The position numbers were made by a program, and so were the translations under genes. Shown piece after piece: positions 25,441-32,560 of a DNA stretch of 36,612 bases (positions within the stretch are counted from its first letter, which is position 1; the number at the start of each line of letters is the position of its first letter). The stretch comes from CAYGVT01 sp964353355. GTDB lineage: Archaea > Thermoplasmatota > DTKX01 > GCA-020343715. The notes beneath the pieces were generated by a model that worked only from the letters and a program-made list of their open reading frames with translations, had not been told where the DNA came from and made no database searches. The stretch spans positions 1-36,612 of the forward strand of contig CAYGVT010000165.1 in assembly GCA_964353355.1 (NCBI GenBank), read 5' to 3'.

Positions 25441-25809
25441 TCACTCGATCTTCAACCGGAACGTGAACTTCACGAGCATGAAGATCACGAACGCGACGAT
25501 GATGAAGGTGAGCACCTCGCCCGCGAAGTGGCCGATCCTGAACACGGATATGGTGGCCTCCTCCCAGGAGGTGTCGGATGGCAATCCCAGCTCCACGATG
25601 GGCATGACTATGTCGTCCACGAGCGCCTTGACGAGCGCGCCCAGATATATGCCCAGGATGAAGGCGACCGCCAGGCCCATGACCTTGTACTTCGACAGGA
25701 AGTCCCTGAACTCGTTCACCAGGCCCTTCGGCTTCGGCGGCGCGGGCTTTGGTGTGACGGCCTCCCTGATCTTCTTGAGCTCCTCAAGCATCTCCTGTTC
25801 CATCGGCAT
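25441..25809 (-). CDS. mscL: Large-conductance mechanosensitive channel MscL
   Basis: This predicts 122 residues. A short cytoplasmic helix with a proline-rich hinge (TPKPAPPKPK) precedes the channel: NEFRDFLSKYKVMGLAVAF opens helix 1 (about 40-65, with the small-residue ALVKALVDDIVMPIV pore segment), a periplasmic-side loop of about 30 residues follows, and helix 2 (EVLTFIIVAFVIFMLVKFTF) ends it. It releases solutes when membrane tension rises. The N-terminal extension of about 30 residues is longer than in the E. coli protein. A GGAGG site lies six bases before ATG 25809, and a palindromic TATA GCTTATAAGC (25856-25865) sits about 50 bases upstream. The insertion sequence starts only 19 bases beyond that TATA. 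Confidence 0.93.
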   Translation of the reverse strand: MPMEQEMLEELKKIREAVTPKPAPPKPKGLVNEFRDFLSKYKVMGLAVAFILGIYLGALVKALVDDIVMPIVELGLPSDTSWEEATISVFRIGHFAGEVLTFIIVAFVIFMLVKFTFRLKIE

Positions 25810-25855
25810 GTTATTCCTCCCCCGTGGTGCGGACGGGGTCGAATCGCCATGGGGC

Positions 25856-25865
25856 GCTTATAAGC
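25856..25865 (-). promoter_or_regulatory. TATA box of mscL
   Basis: GCTTATAAGC is palindromic and is centred about 51 bases before ATG 25809, which gives a leader of about 25 bases containing the GGAGG site. The mobile element begins at 25885, so everything beyond about 19 bases upstream of the box has been replaced. Confidence 0.6.
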
Positions 25866-25877
25866 ATTGGGCAAGGC

Positions 25878-25884
25878 AATTAAA
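25878..25884. repeat. Target-site duplication, left copy
   Basis: AATTAAA directly abuts the left end of the insertion sequence and is repeated at 27148-27154 next to its right end. It is an AT-rich target within GC-rich DNA. Confidence 0.9.
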
Positions 25885-25900
25885 GTGCTGTGTTGCATAA
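25885..25900 (+). repeat. Left terminal inverted repeat of the insertion sequence
   Basis: GTGCTGTGTTGCATAA is identical to the complement of the right end over 16 bases. With one mismatch the match extends to 19. Confidence 0.92.
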
Positions 25901-25943
25901 ATCCCTTGGGTAATATTTGCCTCGTGGCTCCTCGACCAAAATC

Positions 25944-26105
25944 CTACTCCGGTTTTCGGACTATCACATAGACCGTCCTTCCGAGGTACTTTTGGGGGCA
26001 ATCGATCTTCGCCCCGTTCCCGAACCGAGTGACCTTCTTCTCGAAGATCGTCTCTATCTCGTCCTTGAGGTCCATCTTGTCGTGGTACACGGTCAAGCGT
26101 CGCAT
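25944..26105 (-). CDS. DUF2080-like transposon-encoded small protein
   Basis: This predicts 53 residues from ATG 26105 to TAG at 25944. The core FEKKVTRFGNGAKIDCPQKY is followed by LGRTVYVIV, the pattern of the DUF2080 transposon-encoded proteins of archaea, which resembles the AbrB/SpoVT swapped-hairpin fold (FGNSAKVxVPKxYIGRxVYV). AbrB-like folds bind DNA, so it may repress the element's promoters or assist transposition; this is inference. It is divergent from the transposase across about 41 bases that contain two direct TATATACAC repeats. Its small size makes it easy to miss. Confidence 0.85.
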   Translation of the reverse strand: MRRLTVYHDKMDLKDEIETIFEKKVTRFGNGAKIDCPQKYLGRTVYVIVRKPE

Positions 26106-26118
26106 GAGTATCCATAAC

Positions 26119-26137
26119 TATATACACGTATATACAC
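26119..26137. promoter_or_regulatory. Divergent promoter/operator with two TATATACAC direct repeats
   Basis: TATATACAC at 26119-26127 is repeated at 26129-26137, a ten-base period, so both copies face the same side of the helix. They lie between the divergent DUF2080-like and transposase starts and double as TATA elements. An AbrB-like regulator binding here is plausible. Confidence 0.6.
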
Positions 26138-26146
26138 TTATCGGTC

Positions 26147-27130
26147 ATGGATGGGCTCCCCATGACCGACGTCGCCAAGAAGGACCGGAAACGCTGGGGT
26201 AAGAAGTACGTCGACGTCCGGGATTGGCAGAGATACAACGAGCAGCTCGTGAGAAGGGGCGAGTATCTCCTCGACCTGGAATGGGTCAGGAACTGGGACA
26301 TCGAGCTCCGTGAGATGAACAGGAACAAGAGGGGCCACCCCTACGAGTTCCCGGACTCGTTGATACGCCTCCAATCTGTCTGGCATGACAAGAACATCCC
26401 CGTCAGGATGATCGAGGGGATCATCCGGAAACTGAGCCAGATGGCCCAGGTCCCCAGCTACAATGACTACACGACCATCAGCAGACGCATCAACCGGCTC
26501 GACTTTCATCTCGACCTGCCCGACGGCGATGGCATCACGGTATTCTGCGATGGTTCCGGCTTCCAGGCAATCAACGGCGGCGAGTACCTCAGGGAGAAGT
26601 ACGGGAAGAGGAACCGCCAGTGGATCCAGGTCGTCATCCTTGGAGATCCCGAGACGAAGGAGCCGGTGAGCTTCGAGGTGAGCCTCGTCCCGACATCCGA
26701 GCCAGAGAGCGCGAAACGCCAGCTTCATCGGCTCATTGCCAACGATGTCGACGTGGCAAGTTTCGGAGGCGATGGCGCGTTCGACGAGGTCGACCTGTGG
26801 CAGCTGCTCGAGTCCTACGGGATTCAACCGGTCATCAAGCCCGATCTGAACGCGCGTGACGACAGCCGGAGTCCAGCACGGAATTCCAATGTGAGGGAGA
26901 GGAACTCGAGAGGATATGAACAGTGGGCCAGTAATCATGGGTACGGCGACCGTTGGCCTGCGACCGAAGGAATTTTCTCAGCAATCAAGCGTGTCTTTGG
27001 GGAGCAATTGGCGGCCCGAAGTGAGCGTGGGATGGTCCAAGAAGCGAGAAGTAAGGTCTGGGCCTACTATGTCATAAAAAAATATGGTGAGGCTGGAGAA
27101 GTTATGGAACAAGACAGTCCCTCGTCATGA
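26147..27130 (+). CDS. IS5-family DDE transposase
   Basis: This predicts 327 residues and is intact. The catalytic triad fits the RNase H-like transposase fold: Asp135 in VFCDGSGFQ, Asp209 in FGGDGAFDEVD, and Glu274 in WPATEGIFSAIKRVFGE, the last being the IS4/IS5-type Y/W...E..F..IK..FG element. The basic N-terminus (KKDRKRWGKKY) and helical region before Asp135 would contact the terminal repeats. ATG 26147 is used; ATG 26162 is an internal alternative. The stop lies one base before the right inverted repeat, so no space is wasted. Confidence 0.92.
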   Translation: MDGLPMTDVAKKDRKRWGKKYVDVRDWQRYNEQLVRRGEYLLDLEWVRNWDIELREMNRNKRGHPYEFPDSLIRLQSVWHDKNIPVRMIEGIIRKLSQMAQVPSYNDYTTISRRINRLDFHLDLPDGDGITVFCDGSGFQAINGGEYLREKYGKRNRQWIQVVILGDPETKEPVSFEVSLVPTSEPESAKRQLHRLIANDVDVASFGGDGAFDEVDLWQLLESYGIQPVIKPDLNARDDSRSPARNSNVRERNSRGYEQWASNHGYGDRWPATEGIFSAIKRVFGEQLAARSERGMVQEARSKVWAYYVIKKYGEAGEVMEQDSPSS

Positions 27131-27131
27131 A

Positions 27132-27147
27132 TTATGCAACACAGCAC
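27132..27147 (-). repeat. Right terminal inverted repeat of the insertion sequence
   Basis: Complement of the left repeat, 16 of 16 bases identical. It begins one base after the transposase stop codon. Confidence 0.92.
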
Positions 27148-27154
27148 AATTAAA
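27148..27154. repeat. Target-site duplication, right copy
   Basis: AATTAAA, identical to 25878-25884. Removing the element and one copy restores an uninterrupted AATTAAAGGGG sequence upstream of mscL. Confidence 0.9.
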
Positions 27155-27301
27155 GGGGCATCGATGGGATACTGGTGGCGTCACCGTTCATGTGGTCAGG
27201 TGTGCCCGCACTCCCTCTCCAGAGCGAGCGCGTGTCGCGCACGCGGGACGCCCCCGCATCCGCACGGCCACCAGGCCAGGGCCCCCCCCTCCCCCCGGAC
27301 G

Positions 27302-29920
27302 TCACCGTCGCCTGACGCGCGCCGTCGTGGCGAGCGCCGCTGCGATGGCGACGACCGCGAACGCGGCGGCGGCCGCGCCGAAGCCAGGCCCCTCGTCCTT
27401 GGGCTTGATGCTGAGCGTCTTGGGGGCCGCCTCCGTGCCGTAGGTGTCCGTGCCGCCCGCCGCGTCCTCGGCGACGATGTAGTAGTGGAGCTTGCTGCCC
27501 TGGAGGCTCGATGATGGGATGGTACCCCTGTAGACGCCGCCGTCGAGCACGAGCGCCAGCTCGTGCCAGGTGACGTCATCGTCGATCTTGAAGTAGGCCA
27601 TGACGGACGCGACGCCCACGTTGTCGGTAGCCTCCACGGAGATGGTGAGGTCCTTGCCCTTCACCACGCTCGACGGTGGCTTGTAGGTCAGCTCCGGCGG
27701 CACCGAGTCCGCGGGCGCGATGCCGACCAGCCTCGGGCTGGCCTGGCTGCCGTGGGACCTGTCGTTGTAGGACGTGTCCCTGGCGATGATGTAGAACTTG
27801 AAGGACTGTCCGTCCAGCGCGGTCCCAGGGACGGTCGCGGTGTAGTTGTCCCCCGCGCCGCGGGCCATCGGGACCTCGCTCCAAGAGACATCGTCGTCTA
27901 TCTTGAAGTAGAGCATGACGTCCAGCACCGCCACGTTGTCCGTGACCACCGCGGTAAGGGTGAGTGGCTGCCCGTTCTTGGCCCCCGTCGGGTCCGAGAA
28001 GGTCACCATCGGCGTCTCCTGGTCGGGCGCGGTCTCCTTGACGAACAGCTCGAGTGTGTAGTGGCCGGACTCGAAGCCGGTGGCGGCGACGACCTTTAGG
28101 TACCAGTGGCTGTTCGCGGGGACGCTCAGCGGCACCGTCCACGTGCCACGGCCCACCTGGCCACCCGCGGAGGCGACCGTGCCGATGGGCACCTGCGTGC
28201 CCGTGTCGCCGATGATGCCGCAGGTCATGGAGGTCGACTGCTCGTTCGTGAGGTTCACGGATATCTCCCAGCCGCCCCTCACGGCGACCGAGTAGTAGTC
28301 GGCCGTGTCAAGGCCGCCCAGCTGCCCGTCGACGCTGCCGTCCTGCAGGACCATCCCGAACAGGATGCTGCCCGCGGCGTCCTTGCCAAGGCCCGCGTCG
28401 TCCTGCCGGCCCACCACGAGCTCGAAGGTGTAGTCGCCGGGGGCGGTGTCCATGACGACCTTCAGGTACCACCAGCCCATCGCGGTCTCGTTGGCGGTGT
28501 AGTAGGCGCCCCACTTCACCACGTCTCCCATTGACTCGAGCGTCCAGACGCTCAGCTCGTCGGCGTCCACCAGCTCGAGGGTGATGGGGATGCTCCCGGC
28601 CTTGGACGAGAAGTTGATCTCGATGGTGTCGCCCTCACCGGCCTTGAACTTGAGGCAGTCGAAGTCGTCGGCGTCCTCCAGATGCCCGTTATGGGCGCCC
28701 GGCAGGATGGCGACCGCCTCGAAGAGCGCCTCGGGCGCGTCGTCGCCGAGCCCGGCGTCGTCCTGGGGGACCACCCCGAGCGCGACCTGGTAGTCGCCAG
28801 GGCTCACGTCCAGCTCGACGTAGAGGTAGAACAGCGCCATCGCCGTCTCGTTGGCGGTGTAGTAGACGTCGGAGACCGTGACGCCCTGCTTGGTGTGCAG
28901 GGTGATGAGGACGTTGTACTCCCAGTCGTACACATAAAGCGCCATGTCGTTGTTCTCCGAGTGGCCCGTGAAGTCGACGGGGATGACGTCGCCCGAGCCC
29001 GCCCAGAAGGCGTAGTAGTCCTTCGCGTCCGCGTGCTGCAGGTGCCCGGAGAGCGTGCCGGGGTGGACGTAGCAGGCGGTCGCGAAGTCGGCGCCGGCGT
29101 CGTCGCCCGAGCCCGCGTCGTCCTGGTGGGTGACCACGACCTTGAACCTGTAGTCGCCCGGCCCTACGTCCAGGCCGACTTGCACGTAAAACCCGAGGGT
29201 CAGGGTCTCGTTGGCCGTGTACCACACGGCCGAGGCCTCGTTGCCGGTCCTCGAGACGAGCTCGAACAAGATGTTCTCGTCCCAGTCGTAGAGGACCAGG
29301 TAGAGGTCGTCGTCGACCGACTGGCTCGTGAACTCGACGGTGATGATGTCGCCCGAGCCAGCCAGGAACATGAAGTAGTCGGAGCCGTCGAGGTCCTCGA
29401 GGTGCCCGCCGAGCTCGCCGCCCGGCGTGATCGTGAGGGCGCCCCCGATGCCCGCGCCCGCGTCGCGCTGCTCCCCCGCGTCGTCGGCGTCGGTGAGCCC
29501 GAGCGTGAAGGAGTACGAGCCGCCCTCGGTGTCCGACCACACGTGGCAGTACCAGGTCTTGGCGCCCGTCTCGTTGGCGGTCCAGAAGGCGTCCGCCATG
29601 CTGACGGACGCCTTGGACTTCACCTCGAAGGCCTTGGACTCGTCGAAGTCGTAGAGCGTGAGGTACAGGAAGTCGCCCGCGGTCGCGGAGGTGAAGTTCA
29701 CATCGATGCGCTGGCCGGCCGTCACGACGAACTGGTAGTAGTCGTCCTCGTCCTGGCCTGCGGTGAGGGAGCCCTCATTGGTACCCGCGGTTATGGCATT
29801 GGCCGTGGCGAACGAATTGTTCGGCTCGACCTCGAGCTCAATCGCGCACGCGGCTTGCGAGAGCGCGGCTATCGCGGTCGCGAGCAGTAGCAACAGCAGG
29901 GCTAATGTCCTTGGGTTCAT
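27302..29920 (-). CDS. Surface protein of five PPC-type domains and two Ig-like domains, no peptidase
   Basis: This predicts 872 residues. A signal peptide covers about residues 1-26. Five domains of roughly 115 residues follow, each with the prepeptidase-C-terminal (PPC) layout: an opening G.L.G.L...D..DYY.F.....G, an internal VDFTSxxxD..L.LYDWD strand pair, a YTANET element, and a GDY.....V ending, joined by QDDAG.GDDA acidic linkers that could bind calcium. Two Ig-like domains with YFKIDDDV.W.E follow (about 640-835), then a short C-terminal helix (AAAAAFAVVAIAAALATTA) with an RRR end as anchor. PPC domains usually trail secreted proteases; none is attached here, so it is likely structural or a partner of a protease. 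TATA CCTTTTATC near 29959-29968 (minus strand) serves ATG 29920. Confidence 0.85.
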   Translation of the reverse strand: MNPRTLALLLLLLATAIAALSQAACAIELEVEPNNSFATANAITAGTNEGSLTAGQDEDDYYQFVVTAGQRIDVNFTSATAGDFLYLTLYDFDESKAFEVKSKASVSMADAFWTANETGAKTWYCHVWSDTEGGSYSFTLGLTDADDAGEQRDAGAGIGGALTITPGGELGGHLEDLDGSDYFMFLAGSGDIITVEFTSQSVDDDLYLVLYDWDENILFELVSRTGNEASAVWYTANETLTLGFYVQVGLDVGPGDYRFKVVVTHQDDAGSGDDAGADFATACYVHPGTLSGHLQHADAKDYYAFWAGSGDVIPVDFTGHSENNDMALYVYDWEYNVLITLHTKQGVTVSDVYYTANETAMALFYLYVELDVSPGDYQVALGVVPQDDAGLGDDAPEALFEAVAILPGAHNGHLEDADDFDCLKFKAGEGDTIEINFSSKAGSIPITLELVDADELSVWTLESMGDVVKWGAYYTANETAMGWWYLKVVMDTAPGDYTFELVVGRQDDAGLGKDAAGSILFGMVLQDGSVDGQLGGLDTADYYSVAVRGGWEISVNLTNEQSTSMTCGIIGDTGTQVPIGTVASAGGQVGRGTWTVPLSVPANSHWYLKVVAATGFESGHYTLELFVKETAPDQETPMVTFSDPTGAKNGQPLTLTAVVTDNVAVLDVMLYFKIDDDVSWSEVPMARGAGDNYTATVPGTALDGQSFKFYIIARDTSYNDRSHGSQASPRLVGIAPADSVPPELTYKPPSSVVKGKDLTISVEATDNVGVASVMAYFKIDDDVTWHELALVLDGGVYRGTIPSSSLQGSKLHYYIVAEDAAGGTDTYGTEAAPKTLSIKPKDEGPGFGAAAAAFAVVAIAAALATTARVRRR

Positions 29921-29958
29921 GTCCCTTCCACCTGACGCCAGGGCAATGCCCGTCGCCA

Positions 29959-29968
29959 GATAAAAGGC
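29959..29968 (-). promoter_or_regulatory. TATA box of the PPC-repeat surface protein
   Basis: Minus-strand GCCTTTTATC is centred near 29964, which predicts a transcript start around 29938 and an 18-base leader that includes GGTGGAAGGGA just before ATG 29920. Confidence 0.55.
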
Positions 29969-30023
29969 TTCCCAACCGGCGCTCCCACGCGCCGGATGGG
30001 CTGGATGGCGTCGCTCGGCACCG

Positions 30024-31562
30024 TCAGATGGGCGGCAGGTCCATCGGACCAGGGGGGGCCTCGTGCGCGCGCCGCTCGGCGCGCAGGTCCGGCTCTATGA
30101 CCTCGACCCAGACCTTGCGGCCGTTCCACCGCGTGCTCTTGAGGGACGTGAGCGCGACCTCCGCGGAGCCCTTGTCTATCTCCACGGTCGAGCGTTCCTC
30201 CCCCAGGCTGATGTGACCGATGAGCTGCTCGGGCAGCCGCGTCTGCCTCCGCACGAGCTCGAGGAGGTCCAGGACCTTCACGCCGTCGCGCGTGCCGAGC
30301 TCGAACTCGAACGTCACCATGCCGAAGACGTCCGCGAGCTCGTCGTAGTCGTCGTACTTGCGCAACCTGTCGCTCCTGGACGCCGGCAACGTCCGCAGCT
30401 CGATGGTCGTCCTGGCCCACCGCTCGATGTCCTCGAGCAGGTGGAGCTCCTGCGTCGTCACGAACGTGATGGCATTGCCCTTGCGGCCCATTCGGCTCGT
30501 GCGCCCGATGCGGTGGACGTAGCTCTCGGGCTCCTCGGGGATGTCGTAGTTGATGACGTGCGAGGTGCCCTCGATGTCCAGCCCGCGCGCGGCCACGTCC
30601 GAGGCCACGAGAATCCTGACGCTGGACTCGCGGAACTTCTCGAGCACGCTCTCGCGCTTGGTCTGGCGCATGTCTCCGTGCAGCTCGCTCGCGCCGTAGC
30701 CCAGCTCTCGGAGCCTACGCGCCACCATCTCGACGGCGACAATCGTGTTGCAGAAGATGATGGTGAGGTCGGGCTTGTCCTCGTCGAGGATCTTGCTGAG
30801 GGCCCACATCTTGTTCCTGCGGCCCACGCGGTAGTAGACCTGCTCGGTCGCGTCGACCGTCATGTCCTCGTCGCCGGAGACCCGCAGGTAGACGGGCTCG
30901 CGCATGTACTTGCGCGCGAGCGCGCGGATGTCGTCCGGCATCGTCGCCGAGAAGAGGAGCGTCTGCCGGTCGTTCGGCACGCGCCCGAGGATGAACTCGA
31001 TGTCGCCGATGAAGCCCATGTCGAGCATGCGCGAGGCCTCGTCGAGCACCAGCAGCCGGACCTCCCCGAGGTCCAGCACGCCGCGGTCCATGAGGTCCAT
31101 CACGCGGCCTGGCGTGCCGACGACCGCCGTGGGGCGCTGCTCGAGCTCCCGGATCTGGCGGTCGATGCTCGCGCCGCCGAAGACCTCCACGGTCCTGAAC
31201 TCCGGCCTGGAGACCCCGAGCCTCCTGAACTCGCCCGCGACCTGGGCCGCGAGCTCGCGCGTGGGCTCGAGGACGAGCATGTGCGGGCGGTCCGCACCGC
31301 CACGCACGCGCTGGAGCGCGGGCAGCACGAACGCGGCCGTCTTGCCCGTCCCCGTCTTGGCCTGGCCTATGAGGTCCTGGCCGCCGACGGCGAGCGGGAT
31401 GGCCCGCTGCTGTATGTCGGTGGGTCGCTCGTAGCCGACCGCCGCGCATACCTTGGCGAGGTCGTCGTCTAGGCCCAGTCCTTCGAAGGTGTCACGCACC
31501 ACGCCCCTCAGCGGCGCCGCGGCGCCATCGGGGGCCTCATCACTGTGCTGCTCAGGCAACAC
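30024..31562 (-). CDS. DEAD-box RNA helicase with DbpA-like RNA-binding C-terminus
   Basis: This predicts 512 residues from GTG 31562 (TTG 31559 and GTG 31502/31499 are alternatives; frames reaching further would run into the tRNA). All helicase motifs are present: Q motif (GYERPTDIQQRAI), Walker A AKTGTGKT (Lys74), PTRELA, GTPGR, motif II LDEASRML (residues 174-177 read DEAS, not DEAD), FSATMP, IIFCNT, ASDVAARGLDIE, HRIGRTSRMGRKG. Residues about 435-505 (VKVLDLLELVRRQTRLPE then IGHISLGEERSTVEI) resemble the DbpA RNA-binding domain. A role in rRNA or tRNA remodelling is likely. It begins 60 bases after the tRNA-Phe gene on the same strand and shows no TATA of its own, so it may be co-transcribed with it. 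Confidence 0.85.
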   Translation of the reverse strand: MLPEQHSDEAPDGAAAPLRGVVRDTFEGLGLDDDLAKVCAAVGYERPTDIQQRAIPLAVGGQDLIGQAKTGTGKTAAFVLPALQRVRGGADRPHMLVLEPTRELAAQVAGEFRRLGVSRPEFRTVEVFGGASIDRQIRELEQRPTAVVGTPGRVMDLMDRGVLDLGEVRLLVLDEASRMLDMGFIGDIEFILGRVPNDRQTLLFSATMPDDIRALARKYMREPVYLRVSGDEDMTVDATEQVYYRVGRRNKMWALSKILDEDKPDLTIIFCNTIVAVEMVARRLRELGYGASELHGDMRQTKRESVLEKFRESSVRILVASDVAARGLDIEGTSHVINYDIPEEPESYVHRIGRTSRMGRKGNAITFVTTQELHLLEDIERWARTTIELRTLPASRSDRLRKYDDYDELADVFGMVTFEFELGTRDGVKVLDLLELVRRQTRLPEQLIGHISLGEERSTVEIDKGSAEVALTSLKSTRWNGRKVWVEVIEPDLRAERRAHEAPPGPMDLPPI

Positions 31563-31601
31563 GCTGCCACATCCACGGGCTCGCACGCCCGGTAGGGAGG
31601 C

Positions 31602-31625
31602 CCATCCCCGCCGTAGGGGGGATGG
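31602..31625 (-). terminator. Hairpin at the 3' end of tRNA-Phe
   Basis: CCATCCCC (31602-31609) pairs perfectly with GGGGATGG (31618-31625) around an eight-base loop. It overlaps the encoded CCA of the tRNA. It may be a processing or attenuation structure between the tRNA and the helicase gene. No T-run follows, so classical termination is unlikely. Confidence 0.4.
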
Positions 31626-31722
31626 TGCCGTGGGCCGGGCTCGAACCGGCGACCTCAAGATCTCTGACCTGGTAGTGCGCAAGTCTTCAGTCTTGCGCTC
31701 TCCCAAACTGAGCTACCACGGC
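31623..31722 (-). tRNA. tRNA-Phe(GAA) with a 23-nt BHB intron and encoded CCA
   Basis: The acceptor stem GCCGTGG pairs with CCACGGC, followed by discriminator A and an encoded CCA. D arm GCTC...GAGC, T arm GCCGG TTCGAGC CCGGC. The anticodon loop reads CTGAAGA with anticodon GAA. The anticodon stem CAAGA/TCTTG is restored only after removal of a 23-base intron at 31662-31684, placed at canonical position 37/38. The splice site folds as a textbook bulge-helix-bulge: a 4-bp central helix CUGA/UCAG, a three-base AGA bulge on each side with the cut after AG, and an outer CUUG/CAGG helix. This is an archaeal hallmark. Mature length is 74 nt plus CCA. Confidence 0.95.
31662..31684 (-). other. tRNA-Phe intron (23 nt)
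   Basis: Excised sequence between G37 and A38 of the tRNA. It pairs with the anticodon arm to form the bulge-helix-bulge seen by the archaeal splicing endonuclease. Confidence 0.92.
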
Positions 31723-31750
31723 ACGCCAGTCGGCTCGGGAATACGTGTTT

Positions 31751-31761
31751 GGGTATAATAG
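31751..31761 (-). promoter_or_regulatory. TATA box of tRNA-Phe
   Basis: Minus-strand CTATTATACCC is centred about 35 bases upstream of the tRNA 5' end, so transcription should start about nine bases before the mature end. Confidence 0.65.
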
Positions 31762-31864
31762 CATTGCCCTGCGGGCCAGCGTCCCAGGGAGGGTCCTGGC
31801 GATGGCCGCCGTCGTGGGCGTGGGACGGTGCGTCGTGACTGGGGGGTGTGCGCGCAGCAGAGTC

Positions 31865-31884
31865 GGGGTGGGGCGGGGGGGGGG
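31865..31884 (+). other. G-run cluster near the end of the 221-residue protein gene
   Basis: Four or more runs of at least four G occur within 20 bases on the plus strand. The cluster lies just past the stop codon (31895) of the minus-strand gene, in its 3' untranslated region, where the transcript would be C-rich. The plus strand could fold as a G-quadruplex. Confidence 0.5.
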
Positions 31885-31894
31885 AGCGCTCCGC

Positions 31895-32560
31895 TCAGTC
31901 CAGCTGCACCGAGAACCACACGTTCATCGCGTCGCCCGTCGTGACGAGGTGCTCGGTGCCGATGAAGTGGCGGCCTGCCGAGTCGTACTCCCAGGACACG
32001 AAGATGTGGTAGGTCTCCCACTGGTCGCCCTGGAAGTGGACGGCCTCCAGGCCGGTCTCCGTGTGCGGCGCCACGCGCCCGTCCCACTCGTAGGTCTCCG
32101 CGACAGGCGTGTCCGTCGAGTCCTGGACGGCGATGGTGACCGTGAGTGCCTCGAGCGCGCGCGTGCCGTGGTTCTCGACGCGGGCGTCGACGTTCACGCC
32201 CCCGAGCAGCCCCTCGTTGTACTGCACCACGAGCTCCGCATCCGTGCGCGGAAGCCCGTAGAACCACACCGCGCACGCGATGATGGCGATGACCACGACG
32301 ACCAGCCAAATCCTGCGGCCCGGGACATCGGGCGCGGGCGTGTAGAGCACGCCCATCTGGCCCCTGCCCGCCTCCGCGTCGGCGCGCTTGCGCGCGGCCT
32401 CCTCTATCGCTAGCTCCTGCTCCAGCTCGGTGTCGCGGTGCGAGATGCCTTCAAAGGGAGCCGAGGGGGAGGGGGGCTTGGCAACGGGCGCTATCGGCGC
32501 CACTATGTGAAGCTCCTCCCATGGGGCCTCGCCGGCCGGCCTCTGCGCGGGGGGCGTCAT
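31895..32560 (-). CDS. Single-pass membrane protein with outer beta domain, paired with the 1249-residue exported protein
   Basis: This predicts 221 residues. A proline/alanine-rich cytoplasmic N-terminus with a charged helix (about 38-66, ELEQELAIEEAARKRADAEA) is followed by one membrane helix at about 83-101 (IWLVVVVIAIIACAVWFY). An outer domain of about 120 residues has the beta-strand pattern of a LEA14 or FxLYD-like sandwich (VNVDARVENHGTRALEALTVTIAVQDSTDTPV). Its start overlaps the upstream stop by ATGA, so the two are translationally coupled. The neighbour lacks a clear anchor, and this protein may supply one. No specific family is claimed. Confidence 0.75.
   Translation of the reverse strand: MTPPAQRPAGEAPWEELHIVAPIAPVAKPPSPSAPFEGISHRDTELEQELAIEEAARKRADAEAGRGQMGVLYTPAPDVPGRRIWLVVVVIAIIACAVWFYGLPRTDAELVVQYNEGLLGGVNVDARVENHGTRALEALTVTIAVQDSTDTPVAETYEWDGRVAPHTETGLEAVHFQGDQWETYHIFVSWEYDSAGRHFIGTEHLVTTGDAMNVWFSVQLD

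Larger units (their letters stand above)
25885..27147 (+). mobile_element. Intact IS5-like insertion sequence, 1263 bp
   Basis: The ends are perfect 16-bp inverted repeats (GTGCTGTGTTGCATAA at 25885-25900 and its complement at 27132-27147), flanked by 7-bp direct repeats AATTAAA. It encodes a full-length DDE transposase on the plus strand and a divergent 53-codon DUF2080-like gene on the minus strand, with the promoters between them. Base composition is lower in GC than the neighbours. All parts look intact and the repeats are undamaged, so insertion is recent. Family assignment to the IS5 superfamily rests on the transposase and the TTGCATAA-type end; the 7-bp duplication is not the most usual length for that family. 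Confidence 0.92.

Noticed and set aside
25877..25885. Eight-base target duplication AATTAAAG
   Set aside because: The extra G matches on the right only by chance. With it the element would not have symmetric ends, whereas a 7-bp duplication gives perfect GTGCTG...CAGCAC termini.
31602..31625. Classical terminator after the tRNA
   Set aside because: The hairpin is strong but has no T-run and includes the CCA of the tRNA, so it is listed only as a low-confidence structure.
31563..31706. N-terminal extension of the helicase to an in-frame start at 31706
   Set aside because: It would be encoded by the tRNA-Phe gene and its downstream hairpin; the helicase Q motif is fully included from 31562.
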